A DNA stretch of 6,445 nt, taken from contig CAMSEJ010000151.1 in assembly GCA_947057405.1 (NCBI GenBank), positions 1 to 6,445 on the forward strand, written 5' to 3'. Source of the stretch: an uncultured Roseburia sp. GTDB lineage: Bacteria; Bacillota; Clostridia; Lachnospirales; Lachnospiraceae. A program made the translations under genes and the position numbers. This document shows, in pieces, positions 1-4,964 of this stretch (position 1 is its first letter; the number at the start of each line of letters is the position of its first letter). Under the pieces are notes generated by a model, which had not been told where the DNA came from, did not search any database, and saw nothing but the letters and a program-made list of their open reading frames with translations.

Positions 1-77
1 ATCCTGCAACGGCTGTATTCTCTGGTAGAGAATTTCTGTTTACGCTGCTGTTTTACCTTCATAGATGTTTTAGCCAT
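1..77 (-). CDS. rpsN: 30S ribosomal protein S14, zinc type (partial, 5' end only)
   Basis: Only the first 25 codons are present; the gene continues past base 1. The visible protein starts MAKTSMKVKQQRKQK and continues through a TREYSRCR segment. This matches the N-terminus of the short, zinc-binding S14 (about 61 residues in the family), a 30S head protein next to S3 and S19. Cys24 is the first of the four expected zinc cysteines; the partner CxxC residues lie outside the window. The ATG is preceded by AGGAGGG at a normal distance, and the gap from the rplE stop is 16 nt. The position after rplE is the standard spc order. The zinc type (rather than the longer zinc-free paralogue) is inferred from the short start and the cysteine placement. 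Confidence 0.93.
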   Translation of the reverse strand, partial: MAKTSMKVKQQRKQKFSTREYSRCR

Positions 78-93
78 TTAAAATTCCCTCCTA

Positions 94-633
94 TTATTTT
101 GCAAATGGCATCCCGAATTGGGTTAATAATTCACGCCCTTCTTCGTCGGTCTTTGCTGTAGTCACGACAATTACGTCCATACCCCTGATTTTATCAATCT
201 TATCGTATTCAATTTCCGGGAAGATTAACTGCTCTTTGATCCCGAGCGCATAATTTCCCCTGCCGTCGAATGAATTCGGGTTGATCCCGCGGAAGTCACG
301 TACACGGGGCAGCGCCAGGTTTACAAGGCGATCCAAAAACTCGTACATCTTCTCGCCCCTTAAGGTCACTTTGCACCCGATCGGCATATTTTCCCTGATT
401 TTAAAGTTGGCAATGGAATGCTTTGCCTTTGTGATGATCGGCTTCTGCCCCGTGATAGTTTCCATATCCTTGGCCGCAGCCTCTAATATCTTCGCATTTT
501 CTTTTGCTTCGCCGACACCCATATTTACGACAATTTTATCGATCTTCGGTACCTGCATTACGTTTTTATATCCGAACTTCTTCATTAATGCGTCTACGAT
601 TTCGTTCTGATACTGATCTCTTAGTCTACTCAC
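94..633 (-). CDS. rplE: 50S ribosomal protein L5
   Basis: L5 binds 5S rRNA and the central protuberance of the large subunit and contacts the P-site tRNA. The 179-residue length is typical. Conserved blocks seen are VVNMGVGEA (about 35-43), ITGQKP (60-65), RVRDFRGI (110-117), FDGRGNYALGIKEQ (122-135) and the C-terminal RGMDVIVVTTA with GMPF (150-177). The start codon is GTG, not ATG: an AGGAGG sits 9 nt upstream, and the second to fourth codons (Ser-Arg-Leu) match the usual L5 N-terminus. The gap from rplX is 23 nt. In E. coli the S8 repressor site lies at this L24-L5 junction, but I see no comparable long structured element here. The product is complete with no odd residues noted. Confidence 0.98.
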   Translation of the reverse strand: MSRLRDQYQNEIVDALMKKFGYKNVMQVPKIDKIVVNMGVGEAKENAKILEAAAKDMETITGQKPIITKAKHSIANFKIRENMPIGCKVTLRGEKMYEFLDRLVNLALPRVRDFRGINPNSFDGRGNYALGIKEQLIFPEIEYDKIDKIRGMDVIVVTTAKTDEEGRELLTQFGMPFAK

Positions 634-642
634 CTGTTTTGT

Positions 643-648
643 CCTCCT
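643..648 (-). promoter_or_regulatory. Shine-Dalgarno that fixes the GTG start of rplE
   Basis: The minus strand reads AGGAGG followed by nine bases and then GTG at 633-631. No ATG lies at a usable distance in the same frame, so this SD supports the GTG as the true start of L5. Confidence 0.85.
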
Positions 649-656
649 CTCTGCGG

Positions 657-968
657 TTAATCAATGATCTCGCCCGTTGATTTGGCAAAACGGACTTTCT
701 TATCCCCATCCATTTTAAAGCCCACGCGGGTAGGTTTTCCTTTGTGGAGATACATTACGTTTGACGCGTCAATCGGTCCTTCCTGATGGATGATTCCGCC
801 CTGCTGGTTTGCCATACTCGGCTTCGCATGTTTGGTTACCATGTTGATTCCCTCTACGAGAAGCCTGTGCTTTTTCCTGTCAACAGAAATTACTTTTCCT
901 TCTTTATCTTTATCCCTGCCGGTGATTACTTTTACGACATCGCCTTTTTTAATTTTACTTGTAGCCAT
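657..968 (-). CDS. rplX: 50S ribosomal protein L24
   Basis: L24 is one of the two assembly-initiating proteins of the large subunit. It binds the 5' part of 23S rRNA and ends up near the peptide tunnel exit. The 103-residue length is normal for the family. A KOW domain spans about residues 7-42 (KKGDVVKVITGRDKDKEGKV and following). After it come the conserved QQGGIIHQEGPIDASNV block (55-71) and the GKPTRVGF segment (77-84). The ATG follows AGGAGGT at 5 nt spacing. The stop of rplN (TAG) is fused to this SD and the gap is 10 nt, which favours translational coupling with L14. Confidence 0.97.
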   Translation of the reverse strand: MATSKIKKGDVVKVITGRDKDKEGKVISVDRKKHRLLVEGINMVTKHAKPSMANQQGGIIHQEGPIDASNVMYLHKGKPTRVGFKMDGDKKVRFAKSTGEIID

Positions 969-978
969 CCTGCACCTC

Positions 979-1347
979 CTACAATACTTCCGGAGCCAGT
1001 GAAACGATTTTCATAAACTGTTTCTCACGAAGCTCCCTGGCTACTGGTCCAAAGATACGGGTTCCCCTCGGGGTTTTGTCTTCTTTGATAATAACAGCAG
1101 CGTTCTCATCAAATTTTATATAAGAACCATCTTTACGACGGGCACCTTTTTTTGTACGGACTACGACTGCCTTTACGACATCGCCTTTTTTTACAACGCC
1201 GCCTGGTGTTGCATCTTTAACCGTAGCAGTAATTATATCGCCGATATTCGCATACCTTCTGGTAGAACCGCCCATCACGCGGATACATAAGATTTCCTTT
1301 GCACCGGTGTTATCCGCTACCCTAAGTCTGCTCTCCTGTTGAATCAT
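979..1347 (-). CDS. rplN: 50S ribosomal protein L14
   Basis: L14 binds 23S rRNA at the subunit interface and helps form an intersubunit bridge with 16S rRNA. From the chosen ATG the protein is 122 residues, the standard bacterial length. It starts MIQQESRLRVADNTGAKE, the canonical N-terminus. Other conserved parts are GDIITATVKDATPGG (36-50), KKGDVVKAVVVRTKK (53-67) and GTRIFGPVARELRE (95-108). An in-frame ATG 54 nt upstream (at 1401) would add 18 residues foreign to the family and has no SD. The chosen ATG has AAGGAGG at 8 nt spacing. The gene is separated from rpsQ by 70 nt containing a hairpin, at the place where the separate spc transcription unit begins in E. coli. Confidence 0.98.
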   Translation of the reverse strand: MIQQESRLRVADNTGAKEILCIRVMGGSTRRYANIGDIITATVKDATPGGVVKKGDVVKAVVVRTKKGARRKDGSYIKFDENAAVIIKEDKTPRGTRIFGPVARELREKQFMKIVSLAPEVL

Positions 1348-1355
1348 GTTTGCAG

Positions 1356-1362
1356 CCTCCTT
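1356..1362 (-). promoter_or_regulatory. Shine-Dalgarno that fixes the rplN start
   Basis: AAGGAGG lies 8 nt before the ATG at 1347-1345. It supports the 122-residue L14 and argues against the longer in-frame reading from 1401. Confidence 0.85.
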
Positions 1363-1371
1363 CTTTTTTCT

Positions 1372-1406
1372 CCCACGCAATACGGCATACAAAAATGCCA
1401 TGCGGG
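1372..1406 (-). promoter_or_regulatory. Hairpin in the rpsQ-rplN gap, just upstream of the rplN SD
   Basis: The minus-strand RNA can fold into an extended hairpin. The inner stem is GGCAU with AUGCC (5 bp plus a U-G pair) around a U-rich loop. The outer stem is CCCGCA with UGCGUGGG (6 bp with one bulged U), joined by a small UAU bulge. It ends about 9 nt before the SD. No U-tract follows, so it does not look like an intrinsic terminator. It could be an mRNA stability or processing site, or a translation control element; no function is shown by sequence alone. Confidence 0.5.
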
Positions 1407-1417
1407 TACTGCTTTTC

Positions 1418-1675
1418 TTATTTTGCCCTTTCTACGATTTCCACAAGCCTCCACCGTTTGTCTTTGGATAAAGGCCTTGTTTCCATTACTTTTACCGTAT
1501 CGCCGATGCGGCAGTCGTTTTTCTCGTCATGGGCTTTTAATTTGTATGTCTTCTTAACGATCTTTTTGTAGAGCGGATGCCTTACGTTATCCCTGACGGC
1601 GACAACGATTGTCTTATCCATTTTATCGCTTACTACAACACCTACTCGTGTTTTTCTAAGATTTCTTTCTTCCAC
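1418..1675 (-). CDS. rpsQ: 30S ribosomal protein S17
   Basis: S17 is a primary 16S rRNA-binding protein of the 30S body, needed early in assembly. From the chosen GTG the protein is 85 residues, within the usual 84-87. It reads (M)EERNLRKTRVGVVVSDKMDK at the N-terminus, the canonical S17 start. The family signature GDTVKVMETRPLS is at residues 58-70, followed by KDKRWRLVEIVE. The reading frame stays open upstream to 1747, but those extra 24 residues overlap the end of rpmC and do not resemble S17. The GTG has AAGGAGAA upstream with about 10 nt spacing from GGAG, and the gap from rpmC is then a normal 22 nt. Confidence 0.96.
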   Translation of the reverse strand: MEERNLRKTRVGVVVSDKMDKTIVVAVRDNVRHPLYKKIVKKTYKLKAHDEKNDCRIGDTVKVMETRPLSKDKRWRLVEIVERAK

Positions 1676-1685
1676 AGCCTTCGTT

Positions 1686-1691
1686 CTCCTT
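1686..1691 (-). promoter_or_regulatory. Shine-Dalgarno that fixes the GTG start of rpsQ
   Basis: AAGGAG is followed by ten bases and then GTG at 1675-1673. This is the only well-placed SD near the point where homology to S17 begins, so it decides the start. Confidence 0.8.
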
Positions 1692-1697
1692 CCCGTC

Positions 1698-1907
1698 CTA
1701 CTCTGCCACGTTTGCCTTCTCAGTGATAATGGTCTGGATCCTGGCAATGTTTTTCCTGACTTCTTTGATCCTGCTGGTATTATTCAACTGATTGGTGGCA
1801 TTCTGGAACCTCAAATTGAAAAGCTCTTTTTTGGCTTCCACTAACTGTGCATTCAAATCTGCAACAGACTGTGACCTTAATTCTTCTAAATATTTACTAG
1901 TTTTCAT
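1698..1907 (-). CDS. rpmC: 50S ribosomal protein L29
   Basis: L29 is a small helical-hairpin protein at the tunnel exit beside L23, part of the docking surface for nascent-chain factors. From the chosen ATG it is 69 residues, typical in length. It starts MKTSKYLEELRSQS, and the central ELFNLRFQNATNQLNNTSRI (29-47) and KEVRKNIARIQTI (48-60) segments are the conserved core. An in-frame GTG three codons upstream (1916) is possible. However, that GTG is part of an SD-like AAGGCGGTGA lying 5 nt before the ATG, so the ATG is preferred. The gene overlaps the end of rplP by 11 nt, which suggests translational coupling. Confidence 0.95.
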   Translation of the reverse strand: MKTSKYLEELRSQSVADLNAQLVEAKKELFNLRFQNATNQLNNTSRIKEVRKNIARIQTIITEKANVAE

Positions 1908-2334
1908 TTGATTCACCGCCTTCTAAGTCTGCCCGTGAAACGATTTTACATTTACAGGGTAATTTATGCGTGGCAAGACGCAGTGCCTCCCTCGCTACTT
2001 CTTCCGGCACGCCGGCGATTTCAAATAATACACGGCCCGGTTTTACTACTGCTACCCAATACTCCAGCGTACCTTTACCGGAACCCATACGGGTTTCTGC
2101 CGGCTTTGCGGTAACTGGTTTGTCCGGGAATATTTTGATCCAGACTTTACCGCCACGTTTTACGTAACGCGTCATGGCAATACGGGCTGCCTCAATCTGG
2201 TTGGATTTGATCCAGCACGGTTCCATGGCTACAATACCATATTCTCCGTATATGATTTTATTTCCTCTCGACGCTTTTCCGCGCATGCTCCCGCGGAACT
2301 GCTTACGACGTTTTACTCTTTTTGGCATTAACAT
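1897..2334 (-). CDS. rplP: 50S ribosomal protein L16
   Basis: L16 lies near the A-site tRNA elbow and organises the peptidyl-transferase region of the large subunit. The 145-residue length fits the family. It starts MLMPKRVKRRKQFRGSMRGK, followed by NQIEAARIAMTRYVKRGGKV (45-64) and the L16 signature TRMGSGKGTLEYWVAVVKPG (81-100). The C-terminal HKLPCKCKIVSRADLEGG, with two cysteines, resembles Lachnospiraceae homologues as I remember them. Two ATG codons (positions 1 and 3) are available. The first is preferred because the AGGAGG is already 12 nt upstream of it. That SD lies inside the rpsC 3' end, and only 2 nt separate the two genes. Confidence 0.98.
   Translation of the reverse strand: MLMPKRVKRRKQFRGSMRGKASRGNKIIYGEYGIVAMEPCWIKSNQIEAARIAMTRYVKRGGKVWIKIFPDKPVTAKPAETRMGSGKGTLEYWVAVVKPGRVLFEIAGVPEEVAREALRLATHKLPCKCKIVSRADLEGGESNEN
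1913..1922 (-). promoter_or_regulatory. Imperfect Shine-Dalgarno of rpmC inside the rplP 3' end
   Basis: The minus strand reads AAGGCGGTGA, one mismatch from AAGGAGGTGA, 5 nt before the rpmC ATG. It lies wholly within rplP coding sequence. It is weaker than the other SDs of the operon, consistent with coupling of L29 to L16 translation. Confidence 0.65.
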
Positions 2335-2336
2335 AA

Positions 2337-2993
2337 TTACTGAGCTCCTCCTTCCTTATTTCCCTTCTTAGGAAGTACTTCTCCTTTGTAGACCCAAACC
2401 TTCACACCGACTTTTCCGTAAGTGGTATCTGCTTCCGCAAACCCGTAGTCGATGTCAGCGCGCAGTGTCTGCAGAGGAATCGTACCGTCGCTGTAGAACT
2501 CGGTACGTGCCATATCGGCGCCGCCAAGGCGTCCGGAGCAGGATGTTTTGATTCCTTTTGCGCCTGCCTTCATGCAGCGGCCCATGCAGGATTTCATGGC
2601 GCGGCGGAAGGATACACGGTTCTCAAGCTGTAATGCAATGTTCTCGGCTACCAGCTGGGCGTCTTTGTCCGGCCGTTTTACTTCTTTGATGTCTACAACT
2701 AACTTCTTATCGGTCAGCTTCTGGACTTCGGCTTTGATCTTTTCGATCTCGGATCCGCCCTTACCGATCACAACGCCCGGCTTTGCTGTATAAATAATTA
2801 CTTTCACACGGTCAGACGCACGTTCCATTTCAATCCTGGAAATGCCTGCCGCATATAATTTTTTCTTAAGGAATGTCCTGATATTATAGTCTTCGATCAG
2901 GAAATCCGCAAAATCTGCTTCCGCATACCATTTCGAGTCCCAATCTTTGATAATCCCAACTCTTAAGCCATGAGGATTTACTTTCTGTCCCAT
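2337..2993 (-). CDS. rpsC: 30S ribosomal protein S3
   Basis: S3 is in the 30S head at the mRNA entry channel with S4 and S5 and contributes to mRNA unwinding. The 218-residue length is normal. The start MGQKVNPHGLRVGIIKDW is canonical. A type II KH domain covers roughly residues 38-106, with its GKGG loop at 77-80 (in VVIGKGGSEI). The FRRAMK segment (129-134) contains the arginines and lysine that correspond to the helicase-linked residues of E. coli S3. The C-terminal domain shows SCSGRLGGADMARTEFYSDG (151-170) and RADIDYGFAEADTTYGKVGV (178-197). The ATG follows AAGGAGGG, whose start is fused to the rplV stop (TAAGGAGG); the gap is 11 nt. Confidence 0.99.
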   Translation of the reverse strand: MGQKVNPHGLRVGIIKDWDSKWYAEADFADFLIEDYNIRTFLKKKLYAAGISRIEMERASDRVKVIIYTAKPGVVIGKGGSEIEKIKAEVQKLTDKKLVVDIKEVKRPDKDAQLVAENIALQLENRVSFRRAMKSCMGRCMKAGAKGIKTSCSGRLGGADMARTEFYSDGTIPLQTLRADIDYGFAEADTTYGKVGVKVWVYKGEVLPKKGNKEGGAQ

Positions 2994-3004
2994 GTTCGCC
3001 CTCC

Positions 3005-3391
3005 TTATTTCTCATCCAGCACAATTGTTATGTGGCTCATCCTTTTCTCGATCCGGTAAGCCCTGCCCTGTGCTCTTGGTCTGATTCTTTTCATTGTCGG
3101 CCCTTTGTTTGCATAGCATTCTGCAATGTAAAGGTTTTCCGCTTTCATACCGTTGTTGTTCTCCGCATTGGCAACGGCAGATTTTAACAGTTTCTCAAGC
3201 AGGCTCGAAGCGTACCTGGGATTGTAAGCCAAAATAGCAAGCGCTGTCCGCACATCCTTACCGCGGATTGCATCTAACACGAAACAAGCCTTCTGTACGG
3301 ATACTCTGGCATAAGATAATTTTGCGGAAGGCCTTGTGTCTTTCTTTTCATTTCTCTCTCTTTTTATCTTAGATCTATGTCCTTTTGCCAT
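3005..3391 (-). CDS. rplV: 50S ribosomal protein L22
   Basis: L22 spans the large subunit, and its long beta-hairpin lines the peptide tunnel opposite L4. At 128 residues it is about 15 longer than the B. subtilis form. The extra part is a basic N-terminal extension (MAKGHRSKIKRERNEKKD) before SYARVSVQKACFVLDAIRGK (26-45), and it is the form I remember from Lachnospiraceae. The core shows LLEKLLKSAVANAENNNGMK (64-83) and the L22 signature region KRIRPRAQGRAYRIEKRMSH (101-120) ending in ITIVLDEK. The ATG follows AAAGGAGGT at about 7 nt, and the gap from rpsS is 20 nt. The extension has its own well-placed SD, so it is probably real. Confidence 0.98.
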   Translation of the reverse strand: MAKGHRSKIKRERNEKKDTRPSAKLSYARVSVQKACFVLDAIRGKDVRTALAILAYNPRYASSLLEKLLKSAVANAENNNGMKAENLYIAECYANKGPTMKRIRPRAQGRAYRIEKRMSHITIVLDEK

Positions 3392-3411
3392 GGATATAAC
3401 CTCCTTTCAAA

Positions 3412-3693
3412 TTACCTGACGCCTGATTTCTTTTCGTCTTTTCCATGTCCCCTGTAGGTCCTGGTTGCAACGAACTCTCCAAGCTTGTGGCCGACCATGT
3501 CCTCCGTAACATATACCGGAACATGTTTTCTTCCATCATGAACTGCAAACGTATGTCCAACGAACGACGGGAAAATTGTAGAACGGCGGGACCAGGTCTT
3601 AATGACACTCTTATTCCCGGAAGCGTTCATTGCGTCAACTTTCTTTAATAAACTTTCGTCCGCAAATGGCCCTTTCTTTAATGAACGAGACAT
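3412..3693 (-). CDS. rpsS: 30S ribosomal protein S19
   Basis: S19 binds 16S rRNA in the 30S head with S13 and contributes to the contact with the large subunit and tRNA. At 93 residues it has the usual length. It starts MSRSLKKGPFADESLLKKVD and contains KTWSRRSTIFPSFVGHTFAV (32-51). The family signature is DGRKHVPVYVTEDMVGHKLG (53-72), followed by EFVATRTYRGH. The ATG follows AAGGAGGG, which begins inside the stop codon of rplB (TAAGGAGG); the gap is 11 nt, which suggests coupling with L2. Confidence 0.98.
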   Translation of the reverse strand: MSRSLKKGPFADESLLKKVDAMNASGNKSVIKTWSRRSTIFPSFVGHTFAVHDGRKHVPVYVTEDMVGHKLGEFVATRTYRGHGKDEKKSGVR

Positions 3694-3704
3694 ATTAACC
3701 CTCC

Positions 3705-4547
3705 TTATTTCATTGCCTTACCATCTCTTCTTCTTACGATAAGCTTGTTAGATTGTTTGTGTTTCTTCCTGGTCTTTAAGCCGAGCGCCGGTTTACCCCA
3801 CGGTGTACATGGACCCGGACGTCCAATCGGAGCCCTTCCTTCACCACCGCCGTGCGGATGGTCATTCGGGTTCATAACGGAACCGCGGACAGTCGGGCGG
3901 ATACCCATATGGCGTTTCCGTCCCGCTTTCCCGATGTTAATCAGGTTGTGGTCGCCGTTGCCTACAACGCCGATGGTTGCGCGGCAGAGGATTGGCACCA
4001 TACGCATTTCGCCGGACGGAAGGCGGAGCGTGGCATATTTGCCTTCTTTAGCCATCAGCTGCGCTGCGTTGCCTGCGGCGCGAACCATCTGGCCGCCCTT
4101 GCCCGGGTAAAGCTCGATGTTGTGGATCTGTGTACCGACCGGAATGTTTTCCAGCGGCAGGCAGTTGCCAACCCTTACTTCGGCATCCGGACCGCTCATA
4201 ACCTTCATGCCGTCCGTAAGCCCGGCCGGTGCAAGGATATAGGCTTTCTTGCCGTCCTCGTATTTAATCAGGGCAATGTTTGCCGTCCGGTTCGGATCGT
4301 ATTCGATTCCGATCACCGTAGCCGAAACCCCGTCCCTGTTCCTTTTAAAATCTATAATCCTGTATTTCCTCTTGCATCCGCCGCCACGGTGCCTTACCGT
4401 AATCTTACCCTGGTTGTTACGTCCGGCATTCTTTTTTAACGAAACGCAAAGTGATTTTTCCGGCGTCTTCTTGGTGATTTCAGAAAAATCGGATCCCGTC
4501 ATATGTCTCCTGGAAGGCGTATATGGGTTATATGTCTTAATTCCCAT
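3705..4547 (-). CDS. rplB: 50S ribosomal protein L2
   Basis: L2 is a central 23S rRNA-binding protein of the large subunit, important for subunit association and peptidyl-transferase activity. From the chosen ATG it is 280 residues, close to the family norm (about 275-280). It starts MGIKTYNPYTPSRRHMTGSD. The OB-fold region contains VRHRGGGCKRKYRIIDFKRN (51-70) and the SH3-like part contains YPGKGGQMVRAAGN (147-160). The L2 signature PTVRGSVMNPND is at 218-229, followed by HPHGGGEGRAP. His230 corresponds to the histidine linked to activity in E. coli L2. The frame is open upstream to a TTG at 4616, but that extension is unlike L2 and has no SD. AAGGAGAA lies 7 nt before the chosen ATG. A 117 nt gap separates it from rplW. 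Confidence 0.98.
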   Translation of the reverse strand: MGIKTYNPYTPSRRHMTGSDFSEITKKTPEKSLCVSLKKNAGRNNQGKITVRHRGGGCKRKYRIIDFKRNRDGVSATVIGIEYDPNRTANIALIKYEDGKKAYILAPAGLTDGMKVMSGPDAEVRVGNCLPLENIPVGTQIHNIELYPGKGGQMVRAAGNAAQLMAKEGKYATLRLPSGEMRMVPILCRATIGVVGNGDHNLINIGKAGRKRHMGIRPTVRGSVMNPNDHPHGGGEGRAPIGRPGPCTPWGKPALGLKTRKKHKQSNKLIVRRRDGKAMK

Positions 4548-4552
4548 TGTAG

Positions 4553-4560
4553 TTCTCCTT
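4553..4560 (-). promoter_or_regulatory. Shine-Dalgarno that fixes the rplB start
   Basis: AAGGAGAA precedes the ATG at 4547-4545, with 7 nt between GGAG and the ATG. It supports the 280-residue L2 over upstream in-frame TTG (4616) and ATG (4589) codons, neither of which has an SD. Confidence 0.85.
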
Positions 4561-4568
4561 TCTTTTTC

Positions 4569-4589
4569 ATGGCATGCTTCCCACGCCAT
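4569..4589 (-). promoter_or_regulatory. Hairpin in the rplB leader, adjacent to the SD
   Basis: The minus-strand RNA AUGGCGUG and CAUGCCAU can form an 8 bp stem with one G-U pair around a GGAAG loop. It ends 8 nt upstream of the rplB SD. An A-rich GAAAAAGAAA follows, not a U-tract, so it is not an intrinsic terminator. A role in protecting or controlling the rplB start is possible but not shown. Confidence 0.5.
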
Positions 4590-4595
4590 ATAGGT

Positions 4596-4611
4596 ATACC
4601 CAAAAGGGTAT
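4596..4611 (-). promoter_or_regulatory. Short perfect hairpin in the rplW-rplB gap
   Basis: AUACCC and GGGUAU form a perfect 6 bp stem with a UUUU loop. Six bases separate it from the hairpin at 4569-4589, so the two could stack in tandem. Function is unknown. Confidence 0.45.
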
Positions 4612-4631
4612 TTCAATGCTTTTTATCACAC

Positions 4632-4654
4632 AAAGCCGCGTATCGTCCGGCCTT
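4632..4654 (-). promoter_or_regulatory. GC-rich hairpin just downstream of the rplW stop
   Basis: AAGGCCG and CGGCUUU pair over 7 bp (one G-U) around a 9 nt loop, starting 10 nt after the rplW stop. The following bases (GUGUGAUAAAAAG) are not U-rich, so it is not a convincing terminator. It may act as a 3' end stabiliser or processing signal for the upstream mRNA segment. Confidence 0.4.
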
Positions 4655-4664
4655 CGTCAAAATT

Positions 4665-4964
4665 CTACAGCCCGCTGAAGATCTCGATATCCGCACTGTC
4701 TTCCGTCAGCTTTACGATTGCCTTTTTCTGGGCTGCGGTCCTGCCGGTTATGGCGCCGCGGCGTTTTAATTTGCCCGGGATGTTCATGGTGTTGACACGC
4801 TCTACCTTTGTGCCTTCAAACATCCTCTGTACGGCTTCTTTGATCATGGTCTTGTTGGCATCCGGATGCACGAAAAACGTGTACTCTTTGTTTGCCATCA
4901 GGTTCATGCTTTTTTCGGTGACTACCGGACGAAGGATAACGTCATAATACTGTATATTTGCCAT
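4665..4964 (-). CDS. rplW: 50S ribosomal protein L23
   Basis: L23 sits at the peptide tunnel exit and is the docking site for trigger factor and the signal recognition particle. The 99-residue length is typical. It starts MANIQYYDVILRPVVTEKSM; Glu17 in the VVTEKS motif corresponds to the glutamate used for trigger factor binding in E. coli. The core VHPDANKTMIKEAVQRMFEG (32-51), KVERVNTMNIPGKLKRRG (53-70) and GRTAAQKKAIVKL (74-86) are standard. The ATG overlaps the rplD stop by one base (TAATG), with GGAGGTG about 8 nt upstream inside rplD, so L4 and L23 are probably translationally coupled. Confidence 0.98.
   Translation of the reverse strand: MANIQYYDVILRPVVTEKSMNLMANKEYTFFVHPDANKTMIKEAVQRMFEGTKVERVNTMNIPGKLKRRGAITGRTAAQKKAIVKLTEDSADIEIFSGL

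Noticed and set aside
1348..1401. 18-residue N-terminal extension of L14 from an in-frame ATG at 1401
   Set aside because: L14 is 122 residues almost universally, the upstream ATG is inside a hairpin with no SD, and the downstream ATG has AAGGAGG.
3375..3608. 77-codon minus-strand frame overlapping rpsS
   Set aside because: It is out of frame with S19 over nearly its whole length; S19 is unmistakable and fully conserved there.
3852..4439. 195-codon plus-strand open frame opposite rplB
   Set aside because: It lies entirely antisense to a clearly conserved L2, has no SD or recognisable domain, and is explained by the codon bias of the opposite strand. The other plus-strand open frames are shadows in the same way.
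4548..4616. N-terminal extension of L2 (in-frame TTG at 4616, ATG at 4589)
   Set aside because: No SD precedes these codons, the extra residues do not resemble L2, and the DNA is explained by inverted repeats. The ATG at 4547 has a good SD and gives the family length.
4632..4654. Intrinsic terminator after rplW
   Set aside because: The stem is fair but is followed by GUGUGAUAAAAAG rather than a U-tract, and termination inside this essential operon is unlikely.
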